A stretch of 50,021 nucleotides of DNA from Bacteroidales bacterium (GTDB lineage: Bacteria > Bacteroidota > Bacteroidia > Bacteroidales > UBA1715). Positions 42,654-50,021 of the stretch are shown here, piece after piece. Under the pieces are notes generated by a model. The model had not been told where the DNA came from, ran no database searches, and saw only the letters and a list, made by a program, of their open reading frames with translations. The stretch is from positions 1 through 50,021 of the forward strand of contig JAITUU010000043.1 in NCBI GenBank assembly GCA_031286165.1. The letters are read 5' to 3'. Position numbers and translations under genes: made by a program. Every line of letters starts with the position of its first letter. Position 1 is the first letter of the stretch.

Positions 42654-42670
42654 GAACATTGTTCCTTTTT
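42652..42670 (+). terminator. Terminator after the EEP gene
   Basis: AGGAAC / GTTCCT stem (42652-42657, 42661-42666) with loop ATT, then T4. It lies between convergent genes and overlaps the last codon of the minus-strand gene. Confidence 0.6.
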
Positions 42671-43685
42671 ACTTTCCTTTAAACTTAAACACCTCGTATT
42701 TCACCCGTTTTTCTATGGGATAATTGATTTGCGAAGTGGTAAAGTAAATGTAATCATCGCCGCCGCGAGCGAAACTATCTGCCCAGCGAATGGTTTTGCC
42801 GAAATTGAGCGTTTTTCCTTGTTTTGTAGCCAAATCAAATGCCCACACGCCCTCTGCGGGCAAATCAGCCATGTAGAGAATATTGTTGTGCAGCACCAAA
42901 CCGTCTGTCGGTACGTTTTTCGCATTGAGCACCACCACCTGCCCACAACGTTCGGGCGAAGTGAGGGTTGTGTCGCGTAACACTGCCGTAGGAATTTCGT
43001 ACAAAATATCGGCAGTCAATGAGGTGAAATAGAGAACGCTATTATCTTTCGAGAGTTCCAAGCCATCGCTATGCACCAGCACTTCCCAGCGACCGGTTGA
43101 TTTAAAGTCCACAGCATCTAAATTGGCACGCACCGCAGGACAGGTACTGTCGAGGGCGAGCCACGATTTTCCGCTTGTTAAATCCAACACCACCAAGCCT
43201 CCATCTTCCGAATCGGTAATGTAGGCAATTTCACGGTTGGTATCCACGCGCACATCGTTCAAGTAACTTGTGCGGCTATACGAACCTTCGGTAAAGGAGT
43301 AAGTTTTCTCTATTTCGTTGGTTTGTAGGTTTATACGAAATAATTTTGGACCTTCCGGCACCACGCCGCCAAATTGCGGATTGGCAGGGTCGAGTACCCA
43401 CAGGCGATTTTTGGCATCTATCACCACACTTTGCACGCACGAAAAAAGTTTTTGCGCCTCTTGCGAAGGGTAGGCAACTTCCTTTCCGTCAATGAGTTCA
43501 GCCACTTGAAAGGGCGAAGGCACGTCCCACGCCGGATAGTTCACAAAAATCCGTTCTTCCTGCGACACGGCTACGCCCGTCCATTGATAGTTGGATTCGG
43601 CAACAAGTATTAAATCTTTTTTGTCGGTGCAGGCACTGCACGCTATGGTGCATGCTGCGGCAAGGTTGAGAATAGTTTTTTTCAT
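42669..43685 (-). CDS. Yellow/MRJP-like (SMP-30-type beta-propeller) lipoprotein
   Basis: 338 aa. The lipoprotein signal ends IACSAC, lipid Cys near residue 19. The rest is a six-blade propeller of the major royal jelly/Yellow family: NYQWTGVAVSQEERIFVNYP, CVQSVVIDAKNRLWVLDPA, SYLNDVRVDTNREIAYITDS, HSDGLELSKDNSVLYFTSL. In bacteria such proteins resemble lactonases or L-dopachrome-related enzymes; the exact reaction is not established. Anchored to an envelope membrane. Confidence 0.85.
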   Translation of the reverse strand: MKKTILNLAAACTIACSACTDKKDLILVAESNYQWTGVAVSQEERIFVNYPAWDVPSPFQVAELIDGKEVAYPSQEAQKLFSCVQSVVIDAKNRLWVLDPANPQFGGVVPEGPKLFRINLQTNEIEKTYSFTEGSYSRTSYLNDVRVDTNREIAYITDSEDGGLVVLDLTSGKSWLALDSTCPAVRANLDAVDFKSTGRWEVLVHSDGLELSKDNSVLYFTSLTADILYEIPTAVLRDTTLTSPERCGQVVVLNAKNVPTDGLVLHNNILYMADLPAEGVWAFDLATKQGKTLNFGKTIRWADSFARGGDDYIYFTTSQINYPIEKRVKYEVFKFKGK

Positions 43686-43716
43686 AATTGAGAGTTTTTG
43701 GTATGTGTTTGAAATA

Positions 43717-43724
43717 CAAAATTA
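43717..43724 (-). promoter_or_regulatory. -7 element TAATTTTG for the Yellow-like lipoprotein gene
   Basis: Minus-strand exact TAnnTTTG match, 31 nt before the ATG at 43685. Confidence 0.6.
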
Positions 43725-43794
43725 CGATTTTCTCAACGAGAGAATATGTTTGATTTGCGGAATAAGAAAGGTTTTTTTGTGATTTTCGGCAGTA

Positions 43795-43823
43795 TTGTTA
43801 TTCAAAAACAAGTTGTATTTTTG
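43795..43823 (+). promoter_or_regulatory. Promoter before smpB: TTG plus TATTTTTG
   Basis: TTG at 43795-43797, an 18-nt gap, then TATTTTTG at 43816-43823. The ATG is at 43856. A GTTATTCAAAAACA word occurs twice, at 43797 and again about 36 nt later. Confidence 0.6.
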
Positions 43824-43855
43824 CGCTCACAGTTATTCAAAAACACAAACCCGCT

Positions 43856-44311
43856 ATGAAACAAGCACACATACATATAAAAAACAAAAAAGCCTCGCAC
43901 GAATACGAATTTTTGCAAACCTTTGAGTGCGGCATAGTGCTCACTGGTACTGAAATTAAGAGTATTCGCATGGGAAAAGCGAGTATCAACGAGGCGTATT
44001 GCTACTTGCACAATGGCGAAGTGTGGGTAAAAGGAATGCACATTTCTACCTATTCTTTTGCTTCCTACAATAATCATGACCCCTTGCGCGAACGAAAATT
44101 GTTGCTAAAAGGAAAGGAAATTGCCAAAATCCAAGAAAAATTGAAGGACAAAGGTGTTACCATAGTGCCGCTGAGTGTTTATGTAACCGGCAGAGGCTGG
44201 GCAAAGGTGGATATTGCGATAGCGCGAGGAAAAAAACTGCACGACAAACGCGATGACCTGAAACAAAAAGATGCCAAACGCGAAATGGATAAGGCTATGA
44301 AACGGTTTTAG
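43856..44311 (+). CDS. smpB: SsrA-binding protein SmpB
   Basis: 151 aa. Partner of tmRNA in rescuing stalled ribosomes. Conserved YEFLQTFECGIVLTGTEIKSIR, GKASINEAYC, the RERKLLLKGKEI segment, and the basic C-terminal tail KKLHDKRDDLKQKDAKREM that reads the empty mRNA channel. No tmRNA gene is visible next to it. Confidence 0.96.
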   Translation: MKQAHIHIKNKKASHEYEFLQTFECGIVLTGTEIKSIRMGKASINEAYCYLHNGEVWVKGMHISTYSFASYNNHDPLRERKLLLKGKEIAKIQEKLKDKGVTIVPLSVYVTGRGWAKVDIAIARGKKLHDKRDDLKQKDAKREMDKAMKRF

Positions 44312-44407
44312 GTAGTTTTGAGATATTAGTAATTTGATATAAGATACTTAGGAATTAAACCAATAGATGGAACCGAAAAAAAAGTATTAGAAGTAAAAAA
44401 ACAACTT

Positions 44408-44800
44408 TCAATATTTTCCAATCAGTGGATAAAACGCATTGGGAATATATTCGAGTTCGTAGGAACCATTATGCGTAACAATTGAAATAATATCGAATTG
44501 CACATCGCCATCAAAAGAAGAATGTCTGATATAGGCTCCCGCTGCGCGTATGACTAATTGCTGTTTTTTCATAGTTACCGCCTCTTGCGGGCTAATTATA
44601 CTGTTGGAAGAACGTGTTTTTACCTCAACAAAGTGCAATGTTCTGTTTTTTTCCGCTATAATATCAATTTCTTTATGACCGCTACGCCAATTACGGCGCG
44701 AAATAGTAAAACCATGTTCTTGTAGGTACGCACAAGCAATATCTTCTCCCGTTTTACCCAAATTAGCACGCTTCTCGTATTTGTTGGGCGATTGATTCAT
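44408..44800 (-). CDS. yraN: YraN/UPF0102 family nuclease-fold protein
   Basis: 130 aa. Restriction-endonuclease-like fold: LGKTGEDIACAYLQEHGF, then KEIDIIAEKNRTLHFVEVKTRS with the Asp and the E-x-K of PD-(D/E)xK, and SPQEAVTMKKQQLVIRAAGAYI. Often encoded near housekeeping genes; proposed Holliday-junction or DNA-processing role, not proven. Possibly the last core gene before the accessory island. Confidence 0.9.
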   Translation of the reverse strand: MNQSPNKYEKRANLGKTGEDIACAYLQEHGFTISRRNWRSGHKEIDIIAEKNRTLHFVEVKTRSSNSIISPQEAVTMKKQQLVIRAAGAYIRHSSFDGDVQFDIISIVTHNGSYELEYIPNAFYPLIGKY

Positions 44801-44914
44801 GGAGTATTATCTGTTATAGTTATGGAATATAGTTTTACAAAACTACTGTTTCCGTAGGCTTATGTGGTAACATCTATTGCGTTTGTTATCATGTTTTTGT
44901 ATGATTTTGAGCAT

Positions 44915-45083
44915 CTAATTGTCAAGTTTCCTCCACAACGTGGTGAAACTTGATACCAAACTATATAATGCCGCATTCTGTTTTTCGTTGGAATCATTGT
45001 TTGTAATAATTGTCTTTATCTCCATTGTTCCAAAACCACATTCAATGAACATTGACAATGCTTCCCTACAATGTCGTTGTGTC
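44915..45083 (-). pseudogene. 3' remnant of an unknown gene, cut by the IS3 element
   Basis: Minus-strand frame open from the IS3 end to a TAG at 44915-44917. It reads TQRHCREALSMFIECGFGTM, then EIKTIITNNDSNEKQNAAL and FTTLWRKLDN. The composition is protein-like. No start codon is available upstream because the IS3 remnant begins there. A hairpin (44922-44930 with 44945-44953, inner CCAC/GTGG) lies within the last codons and could act as a terminator stem. The rest of the 44801-45084 gap shows nothing. Family unknown. Confidence 0.4.
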
Positions 45084-45084
45084 T

Positions 45085-46122
45085 TGTCCTGAAATACGTT
45101 GACCTTTTTCGGGTTTGTATTTTGATTTCATTTAATTTGTAGAGCAAAAATAGTACAATATGTGGGGTAGAGTTTATTATGCGGCGTTCTTTTTTGAATA
45201 TGATTTGTGTTTCAGCGAGTTATACTCTCGGTGTACCGCTTCGGGCGTTCGCAGTCCCAAACTCCAATGCAAATGTTCGTTGTTGTGAAAATTTACCGAT
45301 TACACTACTATTTTTCTAAGTATCAGCAAATTACGCGCTGTTTTATTTAGTCCGTATTCGTATTTCATCGTTTCGTTAATCCGCTCAGCCACAGCATTTT
45401 CGTAAGGGTCGTACTGCTGTGTGGTGCTTAGTTTGAAGCCCATATTTTCGGCGAAGGCGGAGTAATCAGGACAGCAATATTGAATACCTCTATCGCTGTG
45501 GTGAATAATCGTTTTGTGGTTGAAAATCATGTTATTACGAGCCATTTTTAGGGTTTTTTTCACCAAATCGACACGCATATTGTCGTCCACGGCATAGCCC
45601 ATAATTTTCTTAGAAAAAGGGTCAGTTACGATAGCCAAATAGGTGTGTCTGGTATCGGTTTTTAGGTAGCTTATGTCGGAAACAACGGCTTGCTCTGCGT
45701 GTGTTAATTCTCTGTTTTTCATTAGATTATGTGATTTGTAAAAGTAATGATTTGAATTGGTTGTAATGTGAAATCGCTTTGTTTTTGGTAGCAACAAATT
45801 GTGTTGCCGCAGCAGAGCAAAGAGAGTGTCTCTGCCTATTTTTATGCCTGCATTGTTGAGTTCTTCGCGCAGATACACACAAAGTTTTCGCGTGCCGGCG
45901 CGAGGGTGTTTTTTGCGCCAATAATCGAGCGTACTTCGCGAAATATTGTATTTTTTTGCGGCAAAGTTAAGCGAAATTTGCCCATTATTGATTTGGTCAA
46001 TGACGAATGTTTTGAACTCAAACGAGCAATTTTTGCCGCTCGTTTTTCGGCATGGTTGGGTTGTTTCTAATTCCATACAGTGTCTGTTTTTGTTGAAAAG
46101 AGAGTCAACCTATTTTAGGACG
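45085..46122 (-). mobile_element. IS3-family element, defective
   Basis: Imperfect terminal inverted repeats: 45086-45103 (GTCCTGAAATACGTTGAC) and the reverse complement of 46104-46121 (GTCCTAAAATAGGTTGAC), 16 of 18 matching. One minus-strand transposase frame occupies the inside. No target duplication could be matched at the ends. About 1 kb, shorter than a full IS3 element, in line with an internal deletion. Confidence 0.75.
45177..46076 (-). pseudogene. IS3 transposase, OrfA/OrfB fused by deletion and frameshifted
   Basis: It starts MELETTQPCRKTSGKN with the OrfA helix-turn-helix (LNFAAKKYNISRSTLDYW), then jumps straight to the OrfB HTH_21 region (HPRAGTRKLCVYLREELN), so the leucine-zipper part between is missing. 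The rve core has DDE motifs VVSDISYLKTD, IHHSDRGIQYCC and YENAVAERINETMKYEY. After ILRKIVV a frameshift/stop near 45300 separates the C-terminus FHNNEHLHWSLGLRTPEAVH, which runs on in another frame to 45177. Inactive. Confidence 0.85.
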
Positions 46123-46142
46123 ATGCATCCGCTAAACTTGCG

Positions 46143-46268
46143 GCTAACGTCCCGGCGGCTTACCGAAATGGCGGGATTCTCTGCCGTTCGAGTGGAAACG
46201 AAACTTGCAATTAAGTGCTGAACTGTCTGCGTGGTTACTGCCGCCATCTTGCAAAACCGCTCGTTAGC
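46143..46268 (-). repeat. 126-nt imperfect palindrome P1, downstream boundary of the restriction module
   Basis: Read on the minus strand it starts GCTAACGAGCGGTTTT and ends CCGCCGGGACGTTAGC, so the outer 7 bases pair exactly (GCTAACG/CGTTAGC) and inner blocks pair in part (GATGGCGG with CCGCCAT). It begins 18 nt after the methyltransferase stop. Its first 16 bases are identical to P2, and GCAGTAAC, CGCAGA and the ends also agree. Ends of the type AAC...GTT, with long imperfect pairing between, resemble integron attC sites. The IS3 remnant begins 20 nt away. Confidence 0.75.
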
Positions 46269-46286
46269 AGAAGTGCATTTGTCCAT

Positions 46287-47933
46287 TTACCAAACAGTTA
46301 ATTGATTATTTTTCAACGTAATATGACGATTTTTAAATCCAATTCGCATTAATAAGTCCTTTGTTATGGCTCTTTTGGAATCGGTAAACATAAACGATTC
46401 TATAAATTCCTGCGTTTCCGGTTGGTTAAGCAAATTCTGAATTTTTTGTGCTTCTTCAAATGTATCAAAACCAATGAAATAACAAGTGTCGTCAAGTAAT
46501 AGAACCGTTCCGTTTGGTTTTATGAGTGTAAATTTTGTTTGTTTGTAAAGTCCCGAAATGGCGACTTTGTAAGGTTTGAATGAATAATCGCCCACACCAA
46601 AAATGGAAAACATTGGTTTTCCGTTGTAAATGCTTGATTTTCGGTTCAAAAAATGCTCTTTATGTCGGAGTAAATAGTCGCGTGTTTTGGGCAATCGTTC
46701 TAAAATCTGGCTTGTTTCTTCGCCAATTTTTTTTTGAGTAACAATGGTATATTTTCGTGAACGGTCTATCGTATCTTCTTTTAAATCAGAACTTTTCAAT
46801 ATCCCATAGACCAAATCTTCCTCCAATTCAAATTCTTCGCCAAGTGCGTTGCGAAAACCGCCGTTAATGCGTTCCAATTCCATTATTTTGGCGCAATCGT
46901 GCTTTATTCCCTGTCGCCATTCAAACGGACAAACGCCGTCTAAATGCTGATATTTTTTGTATTTTTCAATGTCGGAAGCAAATTTATTGTTTACCCAACC
47001 CAAACTTACGCTCTGTTTTGAAGAATAAAAATCAAACTCTTTTGCGGTAAATTCGGGCGTGGTGTTGAATTTGCAAAAGAACAGACTCGCATCAACGGCT
47101 GCATTAAACTCCTTCTTTGCGTTAATGGTGTGCTTTTCGATTTCGGCAATCGGGTAGTTGTTCTTTTTCTGCTCGAAAACGATATTTTTAATGACAGAAT
47201 TTTTGATTAAAAATGCAAAATGTCCGTTCTCTTTTGAAAATAACTCCAACATTTTCAGCGAAATAAACTCTCCAATATCAAAATTTCCTTTGCCCGTAAT
47301 GGCATCAATTCCTTTTGCATTCTTGAAATTCGATTTTTCGGGCAAATTTGTTGAGTTGAGCGTTGAAAGCGTTGCATTTGTTACCCAAGGTGGGTTACCA
47401 ATTACCAACAATTCATGATTCTTTATTCTGTTTTTAACTTGTTTAAAATCAAAATCAAACACATTGCAATGATATAAATGTATTTGTGGTTTGTTTGCCG
47501 TTGGATTTTGCAAAAAATATTCTAACAACTCAAATTTCAACTGCCAAAGATATTTTTCTTGAATTTCGATACCAAAAATTTGCTGTAATGAGGGGAAGGT
47601 TTTAATTGCAGATAAAATAAAATTACCTTTTCCACAAGTGGGTTCAAGTAAAATTTTTGGATTTATATTTTTGTTTTTTAAAAGGGTGCAAATTTGCTCT
47701 GTAAGTTGCGTATTGGTTTGAAAATCACCATATTCAACTCTGTTTTCAGCAGCGATATGTTGATTGATTTTTAGGGTTTGTTGAAAATCAACAAAATCAT
47801 TTTCTTTCTCAAAAAAATCAACAACACCTGTTTGCTCATTCAAAATAGTATTTGCCATTTTGAATGAAGAAAAATTTTCTTTTTCAAAAAAAGAAATCAC
47901 TTCAAAGCCGATATGTACGCAATCGAGATTCAT
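46287..47933 (-). CDS. N6-adenine DNA methyltransferase of a type II restriction system
   Basis: 548 aa. SAM-binding motif I is LLEPTCGKGNF (residues 96-105 region), the catalytic motif IV is GNPPWVTNA (NPPW 180-183), so adenine-N6 methylation is expected, and the order I-IV with a long C-terminal target-recognition region is gamma-like. The C-terminal half (about 300-548, including CPFEWRQGIKHDCAKI and DDTCYFIGFDTFEEAQKI) matches the Eco57I/TaqI-type enzymes. The first 45 residues contain a near repeat, VISFFEKEN and VVDFFEKEN. It begins 1 nt after the restriction gene stop (TGA T ATG). It protects host DNA from the paired nuclease. ATG 47933 used; Met26 is an alternative start. Confidence 0.88.
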   Translation of the reverse strand: MNLDCVHIGFEVISFFEKENFSSFKMANTILNEQTGVVDFFEKENDFVDFQQTLKINQHIAAENRVEYGDFQTNTQLTEQICTLLKNKNINPKILLEPTCGKGNFILSAIKTFPSLQQIFGIEIQEKYLWQLKFELLEYFLQNPTANKPQIHLYHCNVFDFDFKQVKNRIKNHELLVIGNPPWVTNATLSTLNSTNLPEKSNFKNAKGIDAITGKGNFDIGEFISLKMLELFSKENGHFAFLIKNSVIKNIVFEQKKNNYPIAEIEKHTINAKKEFNAAVDASLFFCKFNTTPEFTAKEFDFYSSKQSVSLGWVNNKFASDIEKYKKYQHLDGVCPFEWRQGIKHDCAKIMELERINGGFRNALGEEFELEEDLVYGILKSSDLKEDTIDRSRKYTIVTQKKIGEETSQILERLPKTRDYLLRHKEHFLNRKSSIYNGKPMFSIFGVGDYSFKPYKVAISGLYKQTKFTLIKPNGTVLLLDDTCYFIGFDTFEEAQKIQNLLNQPETQEFIESFMFTDSKRAITKDLLMRIGFKNRHITLKNNQLTVW

Positions 47934-47934
47934 A

Positions 47935-48606
47935 TCAGCACTTGTCTATAATTTTAGTAATTCCCGAAACGGTATCTTTGAGCGTTACAATTCTGCCGTA
48001 TTGCAACCGCCATTGCAAAGCGTTTGAAATGGTTAGATAGCCGATTTTTGGCGGATTTTTCAGAATTTGTTCCGCCAAATTCATGAGCGTAATCTCATCG
48101 GCAGGAATATTTCGGTCGTTCAAATAGGCAAAAATATCATCAACATTTGCTTTGTTTTCAATCATTTGCAACAACGAAGTAGTTGTTTGATAATCGGCAG
48201 TTCGTTCTTTTTCGACAAATGAACAACTGACAAAATTCAACAATGCCGTTTTGGTTTTTGCATCGTCTTGTTTGTCGTAAACGAAAACTAACAAATTGTA
48301 ACCCAACCCGAAAATCTTTTGTTGGGCATTTTTGAACGGACACGAAGATTGCGGTTGCTTGATTGACGTAACTTTTATGTCGGTGTTGATTTCTGCTGAG
48401 GGCAAATCTATTCCGCTTGCAGAACTACCAATTTGCAAATCGTATTGAGAGAGTAAAAAATCTTTGAATTTATGCTCGATATAGGTTCCAACGGCTTTGC
48501 CGTCAGTTACACCAAAAAGTTCGCTGTTAGGCGTTTTGGATTCCTGTTCGCAAAATTGTTTTGCGAGCGTTATCAGGTTCGGTATTGTGAGGGGGTGTTT
48601 TGTCAT
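47935..48606 (-). CDS. Type II restriction endonuclease (PD-(D/E)xK)
   Basis: 223 aa. Residues GKAVGTYIEHKFKDFL (E44) are followed by GIDLPSAEINTDIKVTS, with D67 and D76-x-K78 forming a PD-(D/E)xK-like active site; E44 may be the extra metal ligand. The C-terminal part (LTISNALQWRLQYGRIV) could recognise DNA. It sits directly before the methyltransferase, the usual R-M order. Specificity cannot be read from sequence. The motif is complete, so the enzyme is probably active. Confidence 0.8.
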   Translation of the reverse strand: MTKHPLTIPNLITLAKQFCEQESKTPNSELFGVTDGKAVGTYIEHKFKDFLLSQYDLQIGSSASGIDLPSAEINTDIKVTSIKQPQSSCPFKNAQQKIFGLGYNLLVFVYDKQDDAKTKTALLNFVSCSFVEKERTADYQTTTSLLQMIENKANVDDIFAYLNDRNIPADEITLMNLAEQILKNPPKIGYLTISNALQWRLQYGRIVTLKDTVSGITKIIDKC

Positions 48607-48654
48607 ACTTCGCTATTTTATTGATTGTAAATTTTGTGGAATTTTAATTTTACG

Positions 48655-49620
48655 TTACTCTTCAAGCGTATCATTTTCCATCGGAATGTGTTTCTCTTTG
48701 CAATATTTTTCTATTTCCGCATCGGTGGAGAAATAACTGTCGCAAAACTCATTCAACTCTCGCTCGGTTAAGGTAACATATCGCTCTTCGGCGGTTAAAA
48801 GCTTTTCGGTTTGGTCTATAAATTTCTTAAAATCCTCATTGATAATGCACAATTTATCTATCGTCTTAATGTCAATGCTTTTGAACTTCGCCGGAAAAAG
48901 TATTTTGCTCTGATACGGATTGGCAGAAAGGAGTATCACGCCTATTCCGAACGACTGATTGAGCCGCTCCATCTCTTCTTTGATGTTGTCGCTGATTTCA
49001 AACGCCACCAAATAGCCGTAATTTGCCCAACTCGAATTGGAAACCGTTTGGAAGAATGATTTTTTCAACTCATAATCGTTGTTTATCTCGCGTTTCAATT
49101 CGTAGGAATAGAGTTTAAATGTTTCGGTTTGATTAATTTCTTTCAGTAAATTTCGGCTCGATTTCGATTGCAATTTCAGGAACTTTATGCCAATCATATC
49201 CGGATGTGTCCATTTTTGATTCTCATCTTTACGATTCGACTGTTCGTGAAATATCGTTTTTGAATAAACATCGGTACTCTTCAAATAGGTACTCAATAGT
49301 TTGTGCAAAGAGCGTTCTTCATACGCCGTGTGGTCATCAAACTTGTCCGTTTTTTTGTCGCTATTCTCCTGAATCACAAGCGTATGCTCATTTACCGTGA
49401 GATAGTAATAATACACCTTATCCTTATAGCGTTTAATCCGCGCATCGTTGTTTTTTGCCAATGTTGATAAGTTTGAAGTTATCAAGTGCATTGGAGTAGC
49501 AACGGTTAATTTGGAAAAATCACACCAATTATTTTTCTGTATAAAATCTATAATCTCTTGTGCGGTAGTTGGTTTGCCTGTGTGTTCCAAAGTTTTAAAA
49601 ATGGCTTCTTTTATCGTCAT
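48655..49620 (-). CDS. hrgA: HrgA-like protein: HARE-HTH plus PD-ExK nuclease domain
   Basis: 321 aa. N-terminal HARE-HTH domain (about 1-75: TIKEAIFKTLEHTGKPTTAQ, IIDFIQKNNWCDFSKL, TPMHLITSNLSTLAK), a winged-helix fold linked to restriction enzymes and chromatin proteins. Residues about 100-245 read THPDMIGIKF (D141) and KLYSYELKREIN (E174-x-K176), then WANYGYLVAFEI, a PD-ExK nuclease core. This matches HrgA, named in Helicobacter pylori as the gene that replaces the hpyIIIR restriction gene next to its methyltransferase. Here it lies 48 nt before a classic restriction gene, so the module has two possible nucleases. Confidence 0.8.
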   Translation of the reverse strand: MTIKEAIFKTLEHTGKPTTAQEIIDFIQKNNWCDFSKLTVATPMHLITSNLSTLAKNNDARIKRYKDKVYYYYLTVNEHTLVIQENSDKKTDKFDDHTAYEERSLHKLLSTYLKSTDVYSKTIFHEQSNRKDENQKWTHPDMIGIKFLKLQSKSSRNLLKEINQTETFKLYSYELKREINNDYELKKSFFQTVSNSSWANYGYLVAFEISDNIKEEMERLNQSFGIGVILLSANPYQSKILFPAKFKSIDIKTIDKLCIINEDFKKFIDQTEKLLTAEERYVTLTERELNEFCDSYFSTDAEIEKYCKEKHIPMENDTLEE

Positions 49621-49777
49621 GCGTTTATTTGTTTTGTAAAGAAATCACTATTATCCAAATTAGTGTTATCAGATTGCGAAATTACAATTTTTATTTCACA
49701 TTTCTTGCAAATTTCAAAAACGGAACGATTTTTCTTTCTTCGGCAATTCACAAAGGTTGTGTCGCCCGCGCATTGCT

Positions 49778-49902
49778 GCTAACGTTTTGGCGGCTTTATG
49801 AAGGCGAGGCTTTCACTGCTTTCGAGCGGGGTCGTAACGTTAAAAATTGTACAAAATTATCTGCGGTGTTACTGCCCCGCTTTCATAAAACCGCTCGTTA
49901 GC
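49778..49902 (-). repeat. 125-nt imperfect palindrome P2, upstream boundary of the restriction module
   Basis: On the minus strand it runs from GCTAACGAGCGGTTTT to CCGCCAAAACGTTAGC. Outer 7 bases pair exactly; GGTTTTATGAA pairs with TTCATAAAGCC with mismatches. It starts 9 nt after the stop codon of the gene at 49912. Homologous to P1 at 46143-46268. The 158 nt between P2 and the HrgA gene carry no ORF. Confidence 0.78.
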
Positions 49903-49911
49903 CGTTCGTTT

Positions 49912-50021
49912 TTATTCTTCATTGCTACTTTGTTTTTGATTTTCAATTTTTTTTATCGCTTTATCAAAGTCCGATTCAAAAAGTTTATCTTGGATTGGTC
50001 GATAAAGTTCAAATTCGTTTT
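49912..50021 (-). CDS. C-terminal end of an unknown cassette gene (runs off the window)
   Basis: Minus-strand frame open to the window edge, ending with TAA at 49912-49914. It reads NEFELYRPIQDKLFESDFDK, then AIKKIENQKQSSNEE. Charged, helical tail; no family can be named from 36 residues. Palindrome P2 follows its stop by 9 nt. Confidence 0.55.
   Translation of the reverse strand, partial: NEFELYRPIQDKLFESDFDKAIKKIENQKQSSNEE

Noticed and set aside
43686..44407. tmRNA or tRNA gene near smpB
   Set aside because: No acceptor stem, T-loop or tag-coding region was seen in the flanking spacers.
46143..49902. Calling the palindromes true integron attC sites
   Set aside because: The core ends do not match RYYYAAC/GTTRRRY exactly and no integron integrase gene is in the window, so only 'attC-like' is justified.

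Overview
The window is a chromosomal stretch of a member of the Bacteroidota, most likely the Bacteroidales. This rests on type IX secretion (T9SS) sorting domains of both the 'PNPF' type and the gliding-motility type, a TonB-dependent receptor, a membrane-anchored LytTR regulator, a long (about 314 aa) NusB followed by DUF1573, yajC, ybbR and coaE, a DUF5606 protein, and many promoters with the Bacteroidota -7 element TAnnTTTG. No rRNA, tRNA or CRISPR array was seen.

Layout. (1) 1-7829: secreted/surface proteins exported by T9SS: the tail of a gliding-type protein, an S74-chaperone fibre protein, a zinc metalloprotease with a beta C-terminal module, and a 1158-aa FISUMP/repeat protein whose last 315 bp nearly duplicate the first 315 bp of the window. 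(2) 7891-16528: a complete phosphate-starvation locus: phosphate-selective porin, pstS, terminator, then pstC-pstA-pstB-phoU and a PhoB/PhoR-like two-component pair. Two matching operators (three direct repeats at 11-bp steps, 10 nt before the -7 box) precede the porin and pstC, so the products appear to control their own uptake genes. (3) 16612-19962, minus strand: LytTR regulator and TonB-dependent receptor. (4) 20160-26959: small lipoprotein; phenylacetate-CoA ligase, ACT-domain protein and thioesterase; ornithine carbamoyltransferase and glutamate formiminotransferase; a TPR protein. (5) 27022-29020: a decaying patch in which a degenerate IS1595-like element joins the 5' end of a fibre-type gene to the 3' part of a subtilase pseudogene. 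(6) 29111-44800: mostly housekeeping genes: nusB, DUF1573, yajC, ybbR, coaE, a DnaJ/TerB protein, DUF5606, a glycosyltransferase, an SpmA/SpmB-like transporter, a pseudo-receiver protein, tsaB, a metallo-beta-lactamase-fold hydrolase, an aminotransferase, rhomboid, an EEP phosphatase, a Yellow/MRJP-like lipoprotein, smpB and yraN.

(7) 44915-50021: an accessory island on the minus strand. An IS3 remnant lies beside a three-gene module: an HrgA-like protein (HARE-HTH plus PD-ExK nuclease), a PD-(D/E)xK restriction enzyme and an N6-adenine methyltransferase. The module is bracketed by two homologous imperfect palindromes of 126 and 125 nt. Each palindrome begins 9-18 nt after a stop codon, which is the layout of gene cassettes separated by attC-like sites.

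Intergenic spacers across the window carry degenerate heptanucleotide tandem arrays (for example GTTGAGA, ATTACGA and GTAnTnn units). One perfect heptamer array, CTACTCA x4, lies inside the glycosyltransferase gene, where slippage would shift the frame. The strongest candidates for something undescribed are the palindrome-bracketed restriction module, the heptamer arrays, and the PstC protein with a PstS-like lobe embedded in it.
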